Made by a program: the position numbers and the translations under genes. This document shows, in pieces, positions 6,803 through 12,942 of a DNA stretch of 39,557 bases. Origin of the DNA: a virus. The DNA lies in IMG/VR virus record IMGVR_UViG_3300003631_000007, positions 1 through 39,557 of that record. One strand, written 5' to 3'. Position 1 is the stretch's first letter, and every line of letters begins with the position of its first letter. The notes beneath the pieces are model-generated. The model made no database searches. It was not told the origin of the DNA and saw only the letters and a program-made list of their open reading frames with translations.

Positions 6803-7107
6803 GCAAGTCCAAAATCCAACTCATCAAAGAAGAATGGGGCACGCTATACCTCAAGTCAGGGACGAAAGCGCATATCATGGATAGTTGCCGGTATGTAAAC
6901 GACTCTCACCGGAAGGTTAAAGCCGAGAACTCCCCCGAAAACCACATTGAAATCTGTAACTGGTGTGAAAACAAGTTTGATGAATGGCGGAAGGGGTTAG
7001 ACAAAGACCTGAAAATCCGGTGTGAGCGGTGCGGAACCCGAACGGATAACGCAACGTATTGTAACGATTGCCAGCTACACGTAGAGCGTGTGAGGGCGCG
7101 CAAATAA
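6799..7107 (+). CDS. His/Cys mini-protein, copy 3, with extra zinc ribbon
   Basis: A 102-aa protein. The N-terminal part has AHIMDSC and CNWC, the same H...C/CxxC module as the two upstream genes; the C-terminus adds a second ribbon, CERC (75-78) and CNDC (88-91). So this copy has two probable zinc sites. Overlaps both neighbours. Confidence 0.65.
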   Translation: MSKSKIQLIKEEWGTLYLKSGTKAHIMDSCRYVNDSHRKVKAENSPENHIEICNWCENKFDEWRKGLDKDLKIRCERCGTRTDNATYCNDCQLHVERVRARK

Positions 7108-7232
7108 TGCCGAACTGGTATGAGTGGGTGTGTGTCGAGTGTGGGGAAACAACCCGGAACACGGATAACGGATCTCGGAGTTTGAAGCCGTGTCTGAACT
7201 GCGAACAGGTTACGACCCACGAACGGGAATAG
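7107..7232 (+). CDS. Small zinc-ribbon protein (41 aa)
   Basis: Contains CVEC (9-12) and CLNC (29-32), a complete minimal zinc ribbon. Starts on the last base of the preceding stop. Its own stop overlaps the first base of the inverted repeat at 7232-7252, and no gene follows for 181 nt, so it closes this gene run. Confidence 0.65.
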   Translation: MPNWYEWVCVECGETTRNTDNGSRSLKPCLNCEQVTTHERE

Positions 7233-7252
7233 TGTTACAGGGGTTGTAACAC
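7232..7252. promoter_or_regulatory. Perfect inverted repeat, putative operator
   Basis: Eight-base arms GTGTTACA (7232-7239) and TGTAACAC (7245-7252) are exact reverse complements around a 5-nt spacer. It lies 13 nt upstream of the TATA box at 7266-7272, a position suited to a dimeric activator or repressor. A hairpin at the mRNA end of the upstream gene is the alternative. Confidence 0.6.
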
Positions 7253-7265
7253 CCGCAACCGGACA

Positions 7266-7272
7266 TTTATAT
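7266..7272 (+). promoter_or_regulatory. TATA box of the structured-RNA transcript
   Basis: TTTATAT is a near-consensus haloarchaeal TATA box. Initiation about 22-27 nt downstream of its centre would fall near 7292-7297, just before the first helix of the predicted RNA. Confidence 0.6.
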
Positions 7273-7297
7273 GCCCCCGCGTCCTTGTTGTCACTAA

Positions 7298-7393
7298 GCG
7301 ACAAGACGAACGCACCAAAAGGACCGCGGTGGCTCGTGTCTCCTTTTGGTTCCGTGCCGGTATAAGCCTACCGGACACGGGAGAGTCTGTCGC
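7298..7393 (+). ncRNA. Predicted three-way-junction RNA or structured 5' leader
   Basis: Three helices nest as a closed junction. P1 pairs GCGACA/GAC (7298-7303, 7305-7307; A7304 bulged) with GTC/TGTCGC (7385-7393). P2 is a perfect 10-bp helix, 7314-7323 with 7341-7350 (ACCAAAAGGA/TCCTTTTGGT). P3 pairs 7352-7362 with 7369-7380 (11 bp, A7375 bulged, 6-nt loop TAAGCC). A small fourth hairpin (7392-7396 with 7403-7407) lies just before the ATG at 7414. An alternative pairing, 7288-7292 with 7300-7304, would compete with P1. No plus-strand gene overlaps it. It may be a separate RNA or a cis-acting leader; I do not recognise a known class. Confidence 0.6.
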
Positions 7394-7413
7394 GTGAACA
7401 GCCACGCAAGACC

Positions 7414-7539
7414 ATGACAGAACGAATCTGTGGCGCACTTGGGTGCCACAACGACGCGGACGGCGTAACGCCTGATGGAAAGCACACGTGCCTGACGTGT
7501 GCCGACGCGAACGGCTGGAAGGTGGAGCTATATGAGTGA
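7414..7539 (+). CDS. Small zinc-finger protein (41 aa) downstream of structured leader
   Basis: Reads MTERICGALGCHND then CLTC: four cysteines (6, 11, 26, 29) with an intervening His, a likely zinc finger. First gene after the predicted RNA element, so its translation may be affected by that fold. Overlaps the next gene by 8 bp. Confidence 0.65.
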   Translation: MTERICGALGCHNDADGVTPDGKHTCLTCADANGWKVELYE

Positions 7540-7687
7540 CGACTGGACCGAACGTTGCCCCGGCTGTGGCAAGGATCATGCCGACTGGACCGATGAGGGA
7601 ACGGCTCGGAACAGCGACGGCCGCACCATGCTTGACCTGTGGCGCTGTGATCGCTGCGGCTACATGGCTGAGGGGGTTCGGCTATGA
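7532..7687 (+). CDS. Zinc-ribbon protein (51 aa)
   Basis: Start set at ATG 7532, overlapping the previous stop. CPGC (9-12) and CDRC (39-42) form a clear ribbon with an intervening acidic loop. Coupled by 4 bp to the GIY-YIG-like gene. Confidence 0.65.
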   Translation: MSDDWTERCPGCGKDHADWTDEGTARNSDGRTMLDLWRCDRCGYMAEGVRL

Positions 7688-8124
7688 GTGAACAGCAGAT
7701 ATACGTGGTTTCATACCACGATGTGACTACCAAACGTCATGTGCCCGAAAACGGCCCGCTAACGGTGAAAAACACGTTTGTGAGCGACTACGCCGATTAC
7801 CATAAGATTGGTATCGCGGAAGATCCGCAAACCCGTGTTTCAACGATGAGTTCAGCGACACCTAATGAACTACGCTTAGTCACAACCATTGAAGCTGATG
7901 ACGCAAAGACTGCCGAGAAACACCTACATAATATATTCAGGAGTAGGAACCACCACCGGGAGTGGTTCAAACTCACGGCAAAGGGGATCAATTCGCTTGA
8001 AGGGTTAGAACACGTTCAAGCAGAGAATCTTAAGACGTTAGCACATAAGAGACGGCGGTGTGATTGGGACCACGACAAAGGTCTATACGTCATGCTCATG
8101 GAAGAGCGAGGTGGTGACGAATGA
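7684..8124 (+). CDS. T5orf172/GIY-YIG-like nuclease domain protein
   Basis: A 146-aa protein whose residues about 38-97 fit the T5orf172/MUG113 branch of the GIY-YIG fold: YHKIGIAEDPQTRVSTM, then AEKHLHNIF, then REWFKL. The KIG strand, R51, H80/H82 and E93 occupy the usual active-site positions. Such proteins are common in viruses and may nick DNA; cleavage by this one is not shown. The C-terminal 45 residues are charged and unassigned. Confidence 0.7.
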   Translation: MSEQQIYVVSYHDVTTKRHVPENGPLTVKNTFVSDYADYHKIGIAEDPQTRVSTMSSATPNELRLVTTIEADDAKTAEKHLHNIFRSRNHHREWFKLTAKGINSLEGLEHVQAENLKTLAHKRRRCDWDHDKGLYVMLMEERGGDE

Positions 8125-8249
8125 CCCGGAACGGCGGAAATCACGGCGCTTACACCCCCGTACAGCAACAACAACAACAACAAACTAAAAATAATATTAT
8201 TGTATTATTGTTATTGGTGGGGGTTGTCGGAGGTGGTCGCGGTGAGTAA
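8121..8249 (+). CDS. Poly-Gln small membrane peptide (42 aa)
   Basis: Reads from ATG 8121 (4-bp overlap with the previous stop) to TAA 8249. A run of seven Gln encoded mostly by CAA repeats is followed by a hydrophobic stretch IIVLLLLVGVV. Coupling on both sides supports translation, but the CAA and ATT repeats are also what a low-complexity DNA element would give, so the gene call is tentative. Confidence 0.45.
   Translation: MTRNGGNHGAYTPVQQQQQQQTKNNIIVLLLLVGVVGGGRGE
8186..8216. other. Extreme AT-rich tract with palindrome upstream of the mcm operon
   Basis: This 31-nt tract is nearly all A/T and includes the perfect 12-bp palindrome AATAATATTATT (8190-8201). It follows a (CAA) repeat at 8165-8183. 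It stands out in an otherwise balanced sequence and could serve as an unwinding element or a promoter for the RHH-mcm pair. Both uses are inference. Confidence 0.4.
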
Positions 8250-8667
8250 GAACAACATTTCTGCGACGGTTGATGACGACGTGTATGAGTTTGTCCAACA
8301 GGACCATATCAACACGTCCGGGCTGGTGAACCAATGCCTCAAGCAGTACATGAACACGGGTGGCGACGTGTCCGCCGTGAGAGACTTGCGGATTCAACAG
8401 TTGATGGATGAAGCCGAAGAGTACGACACGCTCGCGGAAAAGAAGCGTGAACAGGCCGAAGAGCTTCAAGAAGCGTATGAGCGTGCGGAAGCCGAAGACA
8501 CCGAAGAGCGGCGGCAAGAAGTGATCGATAACGCCGAGAATATCCCCGCCGATCCGTCGCACCCGCACTTTGTCGAAGCGGAGGGTGTGGATATGACGCC
8601 CGAAGAGTTAGCGAAAGCCGCGGCCGAAGAGTACAACAAGGAATACGACCCTTACGATAACGCATGA
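8242..8667 (+). CDS. RHH-coiled-coil protein upstream of MCM
   Basis: A 141-aa protein with a GTG start at 8242 that overlaps the previous stop. Residues 4-35 look like a ribbon-helix-helix domain (NNISATVDDDVYEFVQ, then TSGLVNQCLKQYM). Residues 50-100 are a long charged helix, probably coiled coil (EEYDTLAEKKREQAEELQEA). The last 40 residues are acidic. It overlaps mcm by 4 bp, so it may act with the helicase, as an origin-binding or loading factor, or regulate the operon. Confidence 0.65.
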   Translation: MSKNNISATVDDDVYEFVQQDHINTSGLVNQCLKQYMNTGGDVSAVRDLRIQQLMDEAEEYDTLAEKKREQAEELQEAYERAEAEDTEERRQEVIDNAENIPADPSHPHFVEAEGVDMTPEELAKAAAEEYNKEYDPYDNA

Positions 8668-10673
8668 TTCCACGCAACACAACCATCAAACACGACATAA
8701 TCGGAGAGTTCGGGGAGTTCCTTAGCCGATACTATAGGGACGAAATCGCAACGGCGCTTCAAAACGGTGAGCGGAGTATCACTGTGGAATATAGCGATCT
8801 ATTCCAATTTGATAGCGACCTCGCACAAGATTATCTCGACAAGCCGGAGATTATGGTTCCACAGTTGGACCGGGCAACGACCGAGGTAGATATGCCGAAC
8901 CCGGACGCCGAAAGCGACCTCGCACGTATGACCGTCCGCGTTGCTGGTGTTGATGACGAAGACCTACCCGTGTCGGGTCTTCGGGACCACCATAGGGACC
9001 GCTATCTCGGCGTACGCGGACAAGTGAGCATGGCCACGCAAGTTCAGCCGCGGGTCGTTGAAGCCGTGTTCCGGTGCGAACGGTGTTCAACAAGCGACAG
9101 CGATTTCTACTTAGACCCGATCCCGCAAACCGGCGAAGAGCTTCAACTTCCGAGTGATTGTCCGGGTTGCGAGCGGCAGGGTCCGTTTACCCTTGATGAA
9201 TCCAAATCTACCATGGTCGACCACCAGATAGTTGAGTTGACCGACGAGCCGGGGGAGTCTTTCGGGGCAAACGCGAATAGCGTCCCGGTTCATCTATATC
9301 GTGACGCGGCGGGGAACGTTATGCCGGGCGATAGGGTCCGCGTTAATGGGCACGTCACGACCGACCTCGCACAGATCCGATCCCAGCAAAAGATACCCAC
9401 CCGCCGGCCGTGGAAGGTTGAAGGCCGTGCGGTCGACGCCGAACAAGTAGCCTTTTCGGAGGTTGAACCCGAGCATTTGGATGAAATCAAGCGTCTCTCC
9501 AAACAGGATGACCTTGTGAATCTGTTTGTAGATTCAATCGCACCGAATATCCTCACCGACGAGAGAGGCGACACGCACAAGCTCGCGTTAGTTCTTGCCT
9601 TGTTCGGGGCGGTCGACCGCGACGGCCGCAAGGGAGATATTAACGTCTTTCTGGTTGGCGAGAAAGGCACGGGGAAAAGTCAAATGCTTTCCCGAGTTGC
9701 GGACCTCGCACCGAAGAGCGTTGAAGCCTCCGGGAAGGGAGCGACCGCGGCCGGGCTTACAGCAACGGCGACACAATCCGACCATAGCGACGGGTGGATG
9801 CTTGATGCTGGTGCGTTAGTCTTAGCCTCTGGTGGATTAGCCGCGATTGACGAGTTCGACAAAATGTCTGATGGGGCGCGTAAGAGCATGCATGAAGCCA
9901 TGGAACAACAGCGGATTCCCGTGAACAAGGCCGGTATCAACACCGTTCTCCCGGCAAAGACGGCGATCCTCGCGGCCGCTAATCCGACCGGCGGGAGCTA
10001 CCACCGATACACACCCCTATACGACCAAATTAATCTTGAGGCTCCGCTTATCTCTCGGTTTGACCTTATCTTTGCGTTGACCGCGCTTGTCGACGCCGAG
10101 AGAGACGCGGAGATAGCCGCACACCAGATTTCCGCGGAGGATACGACCCAACCCATTGATGACCAACTCATAACCGAGTACGTGGCGTATGCGCGCCAGC
10201 ACGTCGACCCGAAGATCCCCGAAGGGAGCGACGTTGAACAGCGGTTGGTGGATTACTACGTTGACCTTCGGGAGAAAACGGAACAGGATGACGGAAGTTC
10301 TACCTTCGGCCCGCGGACGAACGACGCACTTCGACGCCTTGCCGAAGCGTCCGCGCGGATGCGATTAGACGACACGGTTCGGATGGAAGACGCCGAGCGA
10401 GCGATCCAACTTAAGCAGATGCACATCGGGGATACTGGTGTGACCGAAGAGGGTGAGATTGACGGCAACAAGATGAGCGGCTATGAAGACGGTGATTCAA
10501 TCCGCTCGCAAATCAAAGGTGCGTTACATGATACGGAGTGGCAATACCCGTCCGATATAGCTGGTGAAACGGGGATTGCCGAACCGAAGGTTCGTGACGT
10601 ATTAGAACGCGCTCGGGATGGGAAGATTACCCTGCCGGTTGAAGAGGCAAACGGGAAATGGAGGATTGACTAA
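8664..10673 (+). CDS. mcm: MCM replicative helicase
   Basis: A 669-aa archaeal-type MCM, the 3'-5' replicative DNA helicase. The N-terminal domain has a zinc site (C138, C141, C166, C169). The AAA+ core shows Walker A GEKGTGKS (332-339), Walker B AIDEFDKM (394-401), sensor-1 N440 in AAANPTGG and the arginine finger in SRFDLIF (R465). The C-terminal about 60 residues fit the usual winged helix. Length is close to cellular MCMs. It presumably assembles a ring at the viral origin and recruits host polymerase, since no viral polymerase is seen. Confidence 0.97.
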   Translation: MIPRNTTIKHDIIGEFGEFLSRYYRDEIATALQNGERSITVEYSDLFQFDSDLAQDYLDKPEIMVPQLDRATTEVDMPNPDAESDLARMTVRVAGVDDEDLPVSGLRDHHRDRYLGVRGQVSMATQVQPRVVEAVFRCERCSTSDSDFYLDPIPQTGEELQLPSDCPGCERQGPFTLDESKSTMVDHQIVELTDEPGESFGANANSVPVHLYRDAAGNVMPGDRVRVNGHVTTDLAQIRSQQKIPTRRPWKVEGRAVDAEQVAFSEVEPEHLDEIKRLSKQDDLVNLFVDSIAPNILTDERGDTHKLALVLALFGAVDRDGRKGDINVFLVGEKGTGKSQMLSRVADLAPKSVEASGKGATAAGLTATATQSDHSDGWMLDAGALVLASGGLAAIDEFDKMSDGARKSMHEAMEQQRIPVNKAGINTVLPAKTAILAAANPTGGSYHRYTPLYDQINLEAPLISRFDLIFALTALVDAERDAEIAAHQISAEDTTQPIDDQLITEYVAYARQHVDPKIPEGSDVEQRLVDYYVDLREKTEQDDGSSTFGPRTNDALRRLAEASARMRLDDTVRMEDAERAIQLKQMHIGDTGVTEEGEIDGNKMSGYEDGDSIRSQIKGALHDTEWQYPSDIAGETGIAEPKVRDVLERARDGKITLPVEEANGKWRID

Positions 10674-10912
10674 TGAGCGACCGCGCACCAAGAGGGCGGA
10701 AGGATAGCAACGCGGGCGAACAGACGCACAGAGCGGAAGCCAGACGGTTCTTAGGGACAAGTATGGCACAGGCCATGATTAGACGCTTAGGACAAGATGA
10801 AGAGCGTACCCGAGCGTGGATGGGCGTCGCCAATGATCTACACCAGAAGGGAGAACTCGGATCGGGAGTTGTCGAGAACATAGCCGAGAAAGTGAGCGAG
10901 GCACAAGAATAG
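10673..10912 (+). CDS. Hypothetical basic-acidic protein (79 aa) coupled to mcm
   Basis: Begins on the last base of the mcm stop. Basic N-terminus (RAPRGRK) followed by predicted helices (RAEARRFLGTSMAQAMIRRL). No cysteine and no family recognised. Coupling suggests a replication accessory, but there is no direct evidence. Confidence 0.65.
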   Translation: MSDRAPRGRKDSNAGEQTHRAEARRFLGTSMAQAMIRRLGQDEERTRAWMGVANDLHQKGELGSGVVENIAEKVSEAQE

Positions 10913-10920
10913 GCCCAAAT

Positions 10921-10931
10921 CTATAAGTGGG
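10921..10931 (+). promoter_or_regulatory. TATA element, upstream copy
   Basis: AAATCTATAAGTGGG follows the end of the mcm operon. It shares AATCTATAAGT with 10993-11003 and matches the minus-strand element at 4362-4372. Initiation near 10950 would give a leader of about 80 nt before the next ATG. Confidence 0.5.
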
Positions 10932-10994
10932 AACCGTTCGCATAGGCAAGCGTCATTGTTGTGTTGTGTGCGTCCTTCACGGGGCGTTTCGCTA

Positions 10995-11005
10995 ATCTAT
11001 AAGTA
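10995..11005 (+). promoter_or_regulatory. TATA element of the RHH gene at 11030
   Basis: CTATAAGTAG (within TAATCTATAAGTAGC) lies about 26-34 nt before the ATG at 11030, giving a leaderless transcript. Second copy of the AATCTATAAGT repeat, about 76 bp after the first. Confidence 0.6.
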
Positions 11006-11029
11006 GCAAGGTGTATACATATATCATGT

Positions 11030-11167
11030 ATGCCAAGCGAAACGGTGTACTTGCGTAGCGACCAAGATCTAACGATCCGCGAGAAGGTGAATAGTGGCGA
11101 CTTTGATAATTATTCCAAAGCGGTTCAGTACGCGGTTCAAAACACGTTCATGGGTGATTCGGAATGA
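11030..11167 (+). CDS. Small RHH-like protein (45 aa)
   Basis: Starts MPSETVYLRSDQDLTI, then DNYSKAVQYAVQNTF: a strand followed by two helices, typical of short ribbon-helix-helix proteins. An ATG at 11026 in another frame gives only ten codons and was not used. First gene after the double TATA region, so autoregulation is plausible. Confidence 0.6.
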   Translation: MPSETVYLRSDQDLTIREKVNSGDFDNYSKAVQYAVQNTFMGDSE

Positions 11168-11283
11168 TAGCCCAACTCGCCGCGGGGGTTGTGATTCTCG
11201 GGATCGGGTTCATACTCGGCTTCATGCTGGGGTATAGTAACGGCAAACTCGACGTGCTGAAAGGTGAGTCTAATGAGTCCTGA
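11164..11283 (+). CDS. Single-pass membrane peptide (39 aa)
   Basis: ATGA overlap with the RHH gene. Residues 4-23 (QLAAGVVILGIGFILGFMLG) form one clear transmembrane helix with two GxxxG-like spacings, followed by a short polar tail. Function unknown. Confidence 0.6.
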   Translation: MIAQLAAGVVILGIGFILGFMLGYSNGKLDVLKGESNES

Positions 11284-11536
11284 ACCCGGGCCTAAACCCG
11301 CACAACGGTTTGGCGGGCAAGCGATTAGTAGTAGAATCCGAATAGAAGATAGTCCGTTCACGGTACAAGTTCATGAGGCGTACCGCGGAGAGCTTTCGTT
11401 TATCCGCTTAGGCGACGAAAACACATTTCAAATCAGTTGTACCAGCGACGATGCCCGCGGAACGGCACGGGTAGAAATCTCCGATGAGGATCTTGAAGAG
11501 CTATATGAGCAAATTGGGGAAGTCTTAGACGAATGA
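11273..11536 (+). CDS. Hypothetical acidic protein (87 aa)
   Basis: Start chosen at ATG 11273, with an 11-bp overlap on the membrane peptide gene. Beta-rich centre with an acidic C-terminal helix (SDEDLEELYEQIGEVLDE). No family recognised. Confidence 0.65.
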   Translation: MSPEPGPKPAQRFGGQAISSRIRIEDSPFTVQVHEAYRGELSFIRLGDENTFQISCTSDDARGTARVEISDEDLEELYEQIGEVLDE

Positions 11537-11727
11537 CCCACGACAAACCACAGATTGACAGGTACGCACGCGCAACTGTTGAGACGAAACCAGAGTACGC
11601 AAAGCACCGAATCAAGAACTGCGACTCTCTCGACAGGCTTGAGGCGATCCAAGACGAAGAGGTGAAAGCCGGACCACGGCAAAACCGAATGGCGTGGATC
11701 AACCAAACGAAAGCCGAGTTGGACTAA
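11533..11727 (+). CDS. Hypothetical charged helical protein (64 aa)
   Basis: Coupled by a 4-bp overlap. Lys/Arg- and Glu-rich, predicted helical (KHRIKNCDSLDRLEAIQDEE). The NCDSLDRLEAI pattern is reminiscent of short bundle proteins, but no assignment is made. A T-rich tract follows its stop, closing the transcript. Confidence 0.6.
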   Translation: MTHDKPQIDRYARATVETKPEYAKHRIKNCDSLDRLEAIQDEEVKAGPRQNRMAWINQTKAELD

Positions 11728-11738
11728 TCTTTTCTTTC
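11728..11738 (+). terminator. T-rich putative terminator
   Basis: TCTTTTCTTTC immediately follows the stop at 11725-11727 and precedes a new promoter, as expected for an archaeal transcript end. Confidence 0.45.
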
Positions 11739-11767
11739 GCGTCTTGAGTTGTGTTGTGGATACATAG

Positions 11768-11775
11768 TTTTATTA
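11768..11775 (+). promoter_or_regulatory. TATA box of the gene at 11802
   Basis: TTTTATTA lies 27-34 nt before the ATG at 11802. The 74-nt gap holds this box and nothing else obvious. Confidence 0.6.
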
Positions 11776-11801
11776 CAAGGGCGGTGTATTGTTGAAGTGT
11801 G

Positions 11802-12140
11802 ATGACGGTGAAAGACCTACGCGAAGTTGACAACGGTGACGAATTGACGATCACAACCGAAAGCGGCGAAGAGTTCACGGCAATGGTTACGGGCCACGAA
11901 CACGACCCTTCGGACAACTACACAAAGGGGTACGTCCGGTGTAACTTTGAAGGCGGGTTGTGGGAACAAGTGAAAGACCGCGTTGATTCGGAGGTTCTTG
12001 ACCTTCGACAGACCTACGCTCGGAAGTCTGGTCGGCTTTCAGACACCGAACTGTACGGAACCGTTTGGCCCGAACCGGCTGAAACGTCAGAACCCGAGTA
12101 CGTGTCAATGGGTGAAGTTGAATCCGTTGAGGTAGTGTAA
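11802..12140 (+). CDS. Hypothetical acidic protein (112 aa)
   Basis: ATG at 11802 is preferred over the in-frame GTG just before it because of the TATA spacing. N-terminal strands (DELTITTESGEEFTAMVTGH) resemble a small beta-barrel; the rest is acidic. No family recognised. It starts a new transcript running to 13538. Confidence 0.65.
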   Translation: MTVKDLREVDNGDELTITTESGEEFTAMVTGHEHDPSDNYTKGYVRCNFEGGLWEQVKDRVDSEVLDLRQTYARKSGRLSDTELYGTVWPEPAETSEPEYVSMGEVESVEVV

Positions 12141-12256
12141 TGTACTGGAATCAATCGGATCTCAAAACCTGCGAGTGCGGTCGCACGTATAATCAAACCG
12201 TCACATACAACGGGTGCCCCAAGTGTTGGGTCCGGGAGCAATACGATAATGAGTGA
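12140..12256 (+). CDS. Small zinc-ribbon protein (38 aa)
   Basis: CECG (11-14) and CPKC (26-29) form a minimal zinc ribbon. Starts on the last base of the previous stop and overlaps the next gene by 8 bp. Confidence 0.6.
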   Translation: MYWNQSDLKTCECGRTYNQTVTYNGCPKCWVREQYDNE

Positions 12257-12527
12257 ATGTGAAGACGACTTTTGGGCCGAGGGTGGAGAGGTTTTACTTC
12301 ACAAGCGAACGCGGGAGTTGTGGCACGTCACACTCCGGCTGCGCGATGTTGATCACGACGCGCCCGAGTGGCCGCAATGGGCGCGTTACTACCGCCTTGA
12401 AGATGATAGTCACACGACCCAAGCGCATTGGAGCGAAGAAGACCTATCTGAGTGTTTCCAAAAGATTGGCGTCGTTGTTGATAAGAAACCAATACAAGCG
12501 GATGAACTCAGAGCGTGGTACGAATGA
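12249..12527 (+). CDS. Hypothetical Trp-rich acidic protein (92 aa)
   Basis: Six tryptophans and many acidic residues (FWAEGGEVLLHKRTRELWHV, then PEWPQWARYYRL). This frame is preferred to the equally long overlapping frame at 12253 because it is acidic and is coupled to its neighbours by 8- and 4-bp overlaps. Function unknown. Confidence 0.65.
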   Translation: MSECEDDFWAEGGEVLLHKRTRELWHVTLRLRDVDHDAPEWPQWARYYRLEDDSHTTQAHWSEEDLSECFQKIGVVVDKKPIQADELRAWYE

Positions 12528-12736
12528 CTGAATACCGCCCAACCAGCGCGGTGTGTGTGCTATACGCCGTGTATAAGAATGAGCCAATAACCGCGAGAGA
12601 AGTCGCAGAGCGATTAGACGCGGAGCAAGGGCATATGTCCGATGTGCTTAGAAGGCTGGCGCACACGGGCGTTGTGACGCGAGAGAAACGATTAGAACAG
12701 AAAGGGCAACCCTACGAATACACGGTGAAAGAATGA
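12524..12736 (+). CDS. Winged-helix transcriptional regulator (70 aa)
   Basis: A complete small winged HTH: helix 2/recognition region ITAREVAERLDAEQGHMSDV and wing TGVVTREKRLEQKGQPYEY. The MarR/ArsR-like arrangement with a beta wing ending in YEYTVKE is typical of haloarchaeal regulators. ATG 12524 is used, since the upstream GTG lies in the previous gene. It may control a viral promoter; the target is unknown. Confidence 0.75.
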   Translation: MTEYRPTSAVCVLYAVYKNEPITAREVAERLDAEQGHMSDVLRRLAHTGVVTREKRLEQKGQPYEYTVKE

Positions 12737-12942
12737 CTGACCTACCAGACGGCACGGACATGACAAACCCAGAGCATCGAGAGATAAATTGTAGTGCGTA
12801 CATCGGATCGGGTGGGAAGTTTATCGTAGCAGGCGCACAGAGCACCGATGAAACGATTACAAGCGATATGGTCATGGACCTAACCGACGCGGCAGAGCTA
12901 ACCGATGAAGCCTATACACGGGCCTTAGAGGGGAGTCTATGA
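12733..12942 (+). CDS. Hypothetical acidic protein (69 aa)
   Basis: ATGA-coupled to the regulator. Gly- and Thr-rich strand region (AYIGSGGKFIVAGAQ) and an acidic helix near the end. No family recognised. Confidence 0.6.
   Translation: MTDLPDGTDMTNPEHREINCSAYIGSGGKFIVAGAQSTDETITSDMVMDLTDAAELTDEAYTRALEGSL

Noticed and set aside
7235-7733. Three minus-strand open frames over the structured RNA region
   Set aside because: They extend over plus-strand zinc-protein genes, are Arg/Cys/Ser-rich and mutually overlapping, and lack promoters. The RNA helices explain the region better.
8165-8183. CAA repeat considered as CRISPR-like or satellite array
   Set aside because: Only a simple trinucleotide run without spacers.
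12253-12531. Second 92-aa plus-strand frame overlapping 12249-12527
   Set aside because: It is basic and Thr/Arg-rich, and is not coupled to its neighbours as the other frame is.
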